Shown here: in pieces, positions 17,936 to 22,531 of the stretch | Numbering within the stretch: the first letter of the stretch is position 1 | How the letters are laid out: each line of letters begins with the position of its first letter | NCBI GenBank assembly: GCA_009801015.1 | Contig: VHZZ01001742.1 | Coordinates: forward strand, 19,519-42,049 | Origin: Silene noctiflora | Lineage: Eukaryota; Streptophyta; Magnoliopsida; Caryophyllales; Caryophyllaceae | Direction: 5' to 3' | DNA: 22,531 bases | Position numbers and translations under genes: made by a program | The notes under the pieces: generated by a model | Databases searched by the model: none | The model's input: the letters and a program-made list of their open reading frames with translations, nothing else | What the model was told of the DNA's origin: nothing

Positions 17936-19061
17936 AAAAAGACCGCGCAAGGTGTTTTGCTACGATGTGTTGACAAAAAGACAGCAGAAAAGGTCATAGA
18001 GAAAGTTCATGACGAGGAATATGGACCCCACATGAACGCTCACATGTTAATTCGAAAGATCAAGAGACTCGGTTATTATTGGGCTACAGTGAAATTAGAC
18101 AGTCGACACTACGTCAGGCATTGTCACAACTGCCAGATATTCGCAAATGTGCAGCATGTATCACCCTCTATGCTATACACCATATCGTCACTCTGGCCAT
18201 TTTTAACCTGGGGAATCGACATCATTGGAAAGGTAAATCCCTCTGGATCGGGAGGACATTGTTTTATCCTGGTTGCAATTGACTACTTCACGAAGTGGGT
18301 AGAGGACAAGTCTTACAAAGAGCTAAAGGCAAAGCAAGTAGCACAATTTATTTAGAATGACATCATTTTCGGTATGGAGTGCCGCATGAATTCATCAGTG
18401 CTTATGGGACCCACTTCCAAGCTGAAACTGAAGTTATACTTAAGAATTATAAAATAAAATACCACAAATCATCACAATACAGACCGCGGACAAACGGCGC
18501 TGTAGAAGCCGTTAATAAGACAGTTACAGTTATCTTAAAGAAAATGTCTGATAACTATAAGGGTTAGCCAATGAAAATACCCTTCGTTTTGTGGGGATAC
18601 AGGACTTCAATCAGAACATCCACGGGTGCAACCCCGTACTACTTGGTCTATGGGATGGAAGTAGTTCAGCCTGTAGAGTTGGAGGTGTACCATCTCTAAG
18701 AATCTTACTTAAGAGCCATGTTTCCGAAGCGGATTGGGTCCAAGCTAGGTACGACTCTTTAGTTTTGCTCGATGAGCAGCGTTTGAGTACATTATATCAT
18801 GTCCACCTCTATCAGAGGAGGATATAAAGAGCTTTTAACAAGAAGGTGAAGCTTCGATGCATTAAAGAGGGAGATTTGGTGTTAAAATAAGTTTGTGAAT
18901 TACTGCCAGTAGCCCCGAGGGGTAAATTCAAACCAAATTAGGCAGGCCCTTATTTGGTAAAGAATATTCTGACAGGAGGAGCGGTCCAATTAACTGATTT
19001 GAATGGAAATGACTTCTCAAATCTAACGAATTTGGACCAGTTGAAAAAATATTATCCATAA
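17936..19061 (+). pseudogene. Integrase of the outer Tat element, broken
   Basis: The zinc domain has HDEEYGPHMNAHMLIRKIKR and YVRHCHNCQIFANVQHV (His and Cys ligands present). The core starts with WGIDIIGKVNPSGSGGHC, bearing the first catalytic Asp. A TAG at 18353 and a frameshift before 18379 follow. The second catalytic site, normally I-x-DNGTHF, reads ISAYGTHFQAE, so the Asp codon has become GCT (18400-18402). The Glu of NGAVEAVNKT is kept. Further stops lie at 18565, 18825 and about 18889 and 18938, with a frameshift near 18690. The C-terminal domain RGKFKPN-x-AGPYLVKNI ends LDQLKKYYP with the natural TAA at 19059. Inactive on two counts: the lost Asp and the broken frame. Confidence 0.93.
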
Positions 19062-19403
19062 ACCTCATTCTCAAATGTTATGAAATAATATTTGGATTGC
19101 ATTGTATTTGAATTGAGTCTTAAGTTTGGCATTGTTGCCACTGCATGATAAATTGTAAGAACTACGGACTCGGTTTGATTATTTTGAAAAGCAGATATGT
19201 AGGCAAATTTTTATAAGAGTACAACCGAAATAATTTAATTTAAAATGCAGAAACTGGCAATTTCTAATAAATAGTAACCATTTTATTTATTTCAGTAATT
19301 ACGGGTGAAGCCCCAAAACAATCAAATTGAAAAGGAAAGCATAAACAACATAATACTAATAATAAATAATAAGCTATAGCTACTGCCCTTCTCTGGCTGA
19401 GTC
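19062..19403 (+). other. Spacer between outer pol and the convergent antisense gene
   Basis: No gene. It contains the block GAACTACGGACTCGGTTTG (19159 onward) with AGATATGTAGGCAA to 19206, a sequence that recurs in altered form at 22088-22135. The rest is A+T-rich. Both the sense pol and the antisense gene would terminate here, so it probably carries convergent polyadenylation signals, but I cannot place them. Confidence 0.6.
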
Positions 19404-20945
19404 CTATGACCTATCACTGCGAGACGAAGTCTCACCCATCATCACTTTGTCCTGTTTCTTCAAAGGAACTCCACTTTCCTTACGCGGACCCAGTCTGTCT
19501 TTAGCACTCGGTCGATGTCCCAATCGGTCAGCCAAGGTGGGTCCACCGTCCAACCTTGCACCGAGCCTATTCCATACACTTGAACCTCCAGGACTAACCC
19601 TATCAGTCGTGTCAGCCCTTGCCTCTGACTCAGATGAAAGTAGAGTCGATCTGGCGAAGAATGCATGATTCCTGAGAGCCTCTCCATGCTTTTTCCAGTC
19701 CACTACATCGTCCTTATACAACCTCCTTCTAACATCGAATGAGTTTCGGTTGTCCATTTTAGATATGAATGGAACACCCATGTTGAAGCAGCAGGCTCGA
19801 GAAGATGCCAAATGGTTCTGCGATGCCAAGAATGGAGCCAAGTCTGGAACCTTGCATGAGTAACACTAAATGGAAGGCCTTATGCATCCTCGATAGCAGG
19901 AACCACCTTTTGACGATCATACTGACAGAGAATCCGGTCAGGATAAATATAAGTAGAGTAACCCAAGCCTAATATAGTAATGTGCCTCGTCCTATCGATA
20001 TTAGGAGGCCCATTAAGGGAAGTCGAAAGAAGCCACGGTAGCAACCACTGAACACGTGACCCAATGCCAGTAGTTAGCATTTTACGCCAGTACTCGGACC
20101 CTTTCCCCAACACAAATTGTGTTGTACGATTGAAGATGCTCCTGACTCGATATTTCGCTGGATTACTTGGTTGGTCGATTAATCCAAGCCTTTCCATCAG
20201 CCAAAAACGTCAGAATAAGGTACACGTGAAAAAAAAATACAAAAAAAAAAACAAACAAANAAAAAAAATGAAAAAAATGAAAAAAAAAATGAAAAGACGA
20301 TAAGAAAGAAAAGGAAACCCGGAGAAGACAAGTTGATCCAGTAAAGGGAGAATTCGGGTTAGCCTTGCAAGCATCCAAACCCCTAAGGGTCTCACCCAAA
20401 ATGATCAAAGCTGGGTTAGCATGTCTCTCCATTTGCCACGCGATTCGAATTAGGCGAGCCTCCAGATAACACATCCATGCACCCCCCGAAGCAATACAGG
20501 TGCGACATTATAAGGCCAAAAGTCCGCCGACGATATACGGTAGCAATGGCGGGATCGTTGGCATTTCGAAAGATGTGAACCAAAGCAGGTAAGTCCACCT
20601 GTTCTCCAATTATCACTGTACGAGCCTCTTTGTGATCCAAACCCAAATATTCACGGTACTCCCTAACCCAGTCCGCAGTGAAGTCGGGTACGGCAGGCTA
20701 TTGTGTTATCTTCCAACCTCCTAAGATGGTGAATTCTTCGGGAAGAGGGCATATCTCTCCCTCAGGGAAGGCAAAAACATGATAATTCGGTTCCCAAGTT
20801 CTCAAGCATTCAGCTAGAAAGGCAGTTGAGGAATAATTTGAACATAAGGAACTATTTGTTGAATACCTACGTCAAACAAGGCTTGGCTTTCTCTCCCTTT
20901 GAAATCGTTTGCCCAACCTTTCATGGCTCCTACTGGTGAATCCAT
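19404..20945 (-). pseudogene. Antisense extra gene of the Tat element, DUF7745-like, broken
   Basis: It reads leftward from an ATG at 20945 (MDSPVGAMKGWANDFKGRES) in good context (GCTATGG). An indel near 20830 leads to AFLAECLRTWEPNYHVFAFP and PLPEEFTILGGW, then a TAG at 20700, ARTVIIGEQVDLPALVHIF and a shift near 20460. Next come NPALIILGETLRGLDACKAN, a T-rich insertion (20204-20315), WLMERLGLIDQPSNPAKYR, SRVQWLLPWLLSTSLNG and ILGLGYSTYIYPDRILCQYD, and a stop at 19880. The final part (from about 19859) is Ser/Arg-rich with three RLG repeats (WNRLGARL, ADRLGHR, KDRLGPR). The order of motifs resembles the plant DUF7745 (plant-mobile-domain-like) proteins; this is from memory, and function is unknown. 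Repaired length would be about 470 residues. Tat elements such as Grande and Retand are known to carry antisense ORFs here. Confidence 0.65.
20204..20315 (-). repeat. T-rich (A-rich on +) simple-sequence insertion in the antisense gene
   Basis: About 112 bases of A-runs broken by single T, C or G (with one ambiguous base at 20260). On the minus strand, coding sequence ends at CTTCTCCGGGTT and resumes at TGGCTGATGGAA, and removing the tract rejoins a plausible frame. I see no AG acceptor at its 3' edge, so it does not look like an intron. Confidence 0.65.
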
Positions 20946-21028
20946 AGCCTTTTCTAAAAGAGAGAGAAGTTTTCTAAAGAGAAGGGATTTGGAAGGGAGG
21001 ATTATGAATTTATGGATGGTCTCCACCT

Positions 21029-21036
21029 CTTTATAG
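21029..21036 (-). promoter_or_regulatory. TATA box of the antisense gene
   Basis: On the minus strand CTATAAAG lies 85 bases before the ATG at 20945. The interval is pyrimidine-rich (TCCTCCCTTCCAAATCCC, then ACTTCTCTCTCTTTT), the usual composition of plant 5' leaders. This suggests transcription opposite to the element's own RNA. Motif and spacing only. Confidence 0.5.
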
Positions 21037-21485
21037 AGGAAATATATGAGAGTCCTTTTGAATTTCGGAAACTCAAATATTAATAAAATATGGGAATCCT
21101 ATCAAGTTTAGGAAACCCTGATGCTGACAAATTATGGAAACCTGATAACATAAGATTTAGGAAAGTAGATCCCTTGTGAAAACAAGGACTAGCTGGCCAC
21201 CCCGGGACCTCGAGAAACGCGCCACGTCCCGGCCACCCACGTTCGGTCCTTTTCGCAGATTTTGTCACATTTTTAAAGTCGGAACGGCTACTTTTACATT
21301 TCTATCCCCATCGAGTTAATGTTTGAAGACCCGTACACACTTAAGGATTTTCTTTCTTTTTTTATTTGAAGGTAGTGGGCTATGCCCGACTCAAATTTAC
21401 TTACAGGTCAGATGTCTGAGGCGGAAACTCGAAACATGTCTCCCCATACATAGAATCTCAAAAATTCAAAAACTGTTTTTGAAAC
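21037..21485. other. Non-coding stretch upstream of the antisense gene
   Basis: No gene recognised on either strand. It would hold the upstream promoter part of the antisense gene and the beginning of the outer element's 3' region. A GC-rich patch (21185-21245) interrupts otherwise A+T-rich sequence. Confidence 0.5.
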
Positions 21486-21745
21486 TTTTGATTCCGGGCG
21501 AAGCCCATTCTTTCAAAATGATCGGGTCGATGACCCAGTTCTAAGCAATGTACAAAAGTTGGGTCGATGATCCATTTCAAAAATTTTGATTCCGGGCGAA
21601 GCCCATTTTCCCAAATGATATGTGAACCCGGGCGAATCCCACCTTTTCCAAGTAACCGGGTCAGAAACACATTCCAAGTTCTAAGTAATATGCAAAGGCC
21701 GGGTCGATGACCCATTTCAAATGTTTCAAGCTCGGGCCTTGGCCC
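21486..21745 (+). repeat. Modular hairpin repeats in the outer element's 3' region
   Basis: Repeated blocks: TTTTGATTCCGGGCGAAGCC at 21486 and 21584 (98 bases apart); GGGTCGATGACCC at 21524 and 21701 with a variant at 21561; TTCTAAGCAATGTACAAAAG near 21539 and a diverged copy near 21679. The core words are inverted repeats (GGGTC-GAT-GACCC; GGGC-GAA-GCCC; TCGGGCCTTGGCCC at the right end). Such 3' regions of Tat elements are known to be hypervariable and repeat-rich. Confidence 0.85.
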
Positions 21746-22309
21746 ATCCAAATTTTTAAATAATGTTATGTGAATTATATGTTATGTGTTATGTCCAAGT
21801 TTAAGCAGGATATGCTTCAACTACCAAATGGAACTGGGGGCTCTGTCGTCTTTGGCTCCAGAGACCATTATGATGATGAACGGAGAATTCTCCAACAATG
21901 AGGTAACGCTGCTCAAAGTTGGGCACCGATGATGAAAAATCGCAGCTCAAGCGGGCTATGATTATGAAAATAGTTAACTTAAGAAAGTGACAGTATGGGA
22001 GAAGTATCTCCAATGTATAACGGCAACCACTCTTTGGAAAGCTCCATTTTGGGCCCGGATTGCAGAATGTCAAGGCCAATGTTTGCCGAACTACGATGCT
22101 GGTTTGATTCCGTCACAAACGGATACGTATGCGCCTAAGGATAACGTTCAACTCACCCTCCGATGAAAATGGATAGAGGCATCCAGAACCATGTTTCAGG
22201 TATGATCATTTCTTATGGGTGGCGAGCCTATATACGCAAGTCTAATGGACTATAAACGACTTGCGGAATCCTCTGGTGATTAGACCTGGGGTATACTTTG
22301 ACTTTCGCC
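21746..22309 (+). other. Remaining 3' untranslated region of the outer element
   Basis: No gene on either strand. It includes GAACTACGATGCTGGTTTG at 22088 leading to GGATACGTATGCGCC (to 22135), a block common in Tat elements and related to 19159-19206. A small hairpin TCCGT-CACAA-ACGGA lies inside it. No convincing polypurine tract was found. Confidence 0.5.
22235..22265 (+). repeat. Inverted repeat with perfect 8-bp arms
   Basis: CGCAAGTC at 22235-22242 and GACTTGCG at 22258-22265 flank a 15-base loop. It is within about 45 bases of the candidate LTR start at 22310 and could form a hairpin in the element's RNA. Confidence 0.7.
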
Positions 22310-22531
22310 TGTTGATAAGTAGTATTTTAATCNCATTTTACCCCGCATTTATACTTTATTCCGACTCGATTTTGCATGCTTAATTGATTAAAAAGCTCAT
22401 TTAATTACTAATTTATAATAATTAGTCGTTTTAATTATATTCAATAATTAGTCGGATTTTATAGAATAATTATATTTCTATTATTTAATTAATAATATAT
22501 GTAGGTGTGACGGGAAAGTAATGCGGAGTCG
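22310..22531 (+). repeat. Possible start of the outer element's 3' LTR
   Basis: A TGTTGATAAGTAG start at 22310 begins an A+T-rich stretch that runs off the window. It does not align with the presumed left LTR start at 1127, and no good polypurine tract precedes it. Either the left LTR really begins outside the window or the 3' LTR is farther right. An ambiguous base lies at 22333. Confidence 0.25.

Larger units (their letters stand above)
1127..22531 (+). mobile_element. Outer Ty3/gypsy element, Tat clade (Ogre/Retand-like), interrupted and decayed
   Basis: The order is LTR, tRNA-Arg primer site, gag, protease, reverse transcriptase, RNase H, a second RNase H, integrase, antisense gene, 3' untranslated region. 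Integrase last, a second RNase H domain, and a long region between pol and the 3' LTR holding an extra antisense ORF are established traits of the plant Tat clade. The element is split by the chromovirus at 9015-17516 and has lost sequence there. Every coding region carries stops and frameshifts. The right end is not resolved: no second LTR copy can be aligned to the left one, so the boundary at the window edge is provisional. The extra ORF upstream of gag described for Ogre proper was not found. Confidence 0.8.

Noticed and set aside
20204..20315. Intron in the antisense gene
   Set aside because: On the minus strand the tract starts near a GT but has no AG acceptor before coding resumes, and its composition is that of a simple repeat.
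20204..20315. Poly(A) tail of a SINE or processed gene
   Set aside because: No retroposon body or flanking target duplication was seen; coding sequence of the antisense gene lies on both sides.
22310..22531. Firm 3' LTR boundary of the outer element
   Set aside because: The start does not align with the left LTR and no polypurine tract precedes it, so it is given only as a low-confidence candidate.

Overview
This window is plant repetitive DNA, and no host gene was recognised in it. The tRNA-primed LTR retrotransposons, the plant Ty3/gypsy protein families, the TATA boxes with pyrimidine-rich leaders and the heavy decay all point to a large angiosperm genome. A eudicot is most likely. Caryophyllales (for example Silene-like) is a guess from the palindromic CTCG-type arrays and the Tat type, not a demonstration. 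Three ambiguous bases (3404, 20260, 22333) suggest clone or draft sequence.

The layout is one retrotransposon nested inside another, both on the + strand and both defective. Outer element: a Ty3/gypsy element of the Tat clade (Ogre/Retand-like). Its 5' LTR ends at 3620 and is followed by a tRNA-Arg-type primer binding site (3626-3643), a long non-coding leader, gag (about 4884-6437), protease, reverse transcriptase and RNase H (to 8980). Its pol resumes at 17517 with a second RNase H domain and integrase, ending at 19061. Downstream is a convergent antisense gene (20945 down to 19404) with its own apparent TATA promoter, then a hairpin-rich 3' region. Its 3' LTR either begins near 22310 or lies beyond the window.

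Inner element: a Tekay/Del-type chromovirus, 9015-17516. It has a truncated 5' LTR (9015-9928), an initiator-Met-tRNA primer site, a leader carrying an array of 12-bp palindromes, gag, protease, reverse transcriptase, RNase H, integrase with a chromodomain, and a complete 3' LTR (15684-17516). By hand count the LTRs differ at about 75 of about 914 shared positions (roughly 8%), so the insertion is old.

The left junction of the inner element is rearranged. The first half of its 5' LTR and a stretch of the host element's RNase H region are missing. A 34-bp segment at the break is a copy of sequence 181 bp upstream, the signature of a deletion repaired with templated filler DNA.

The far left (1-1126) is unassigned, except for a possible minus-strand LTR end at 108. 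The most interesting items are the antisense gene, the helically spaced palindrome arrays, the filler-DNA junction and the modular hairpin repeats in the outer element's 3' region.
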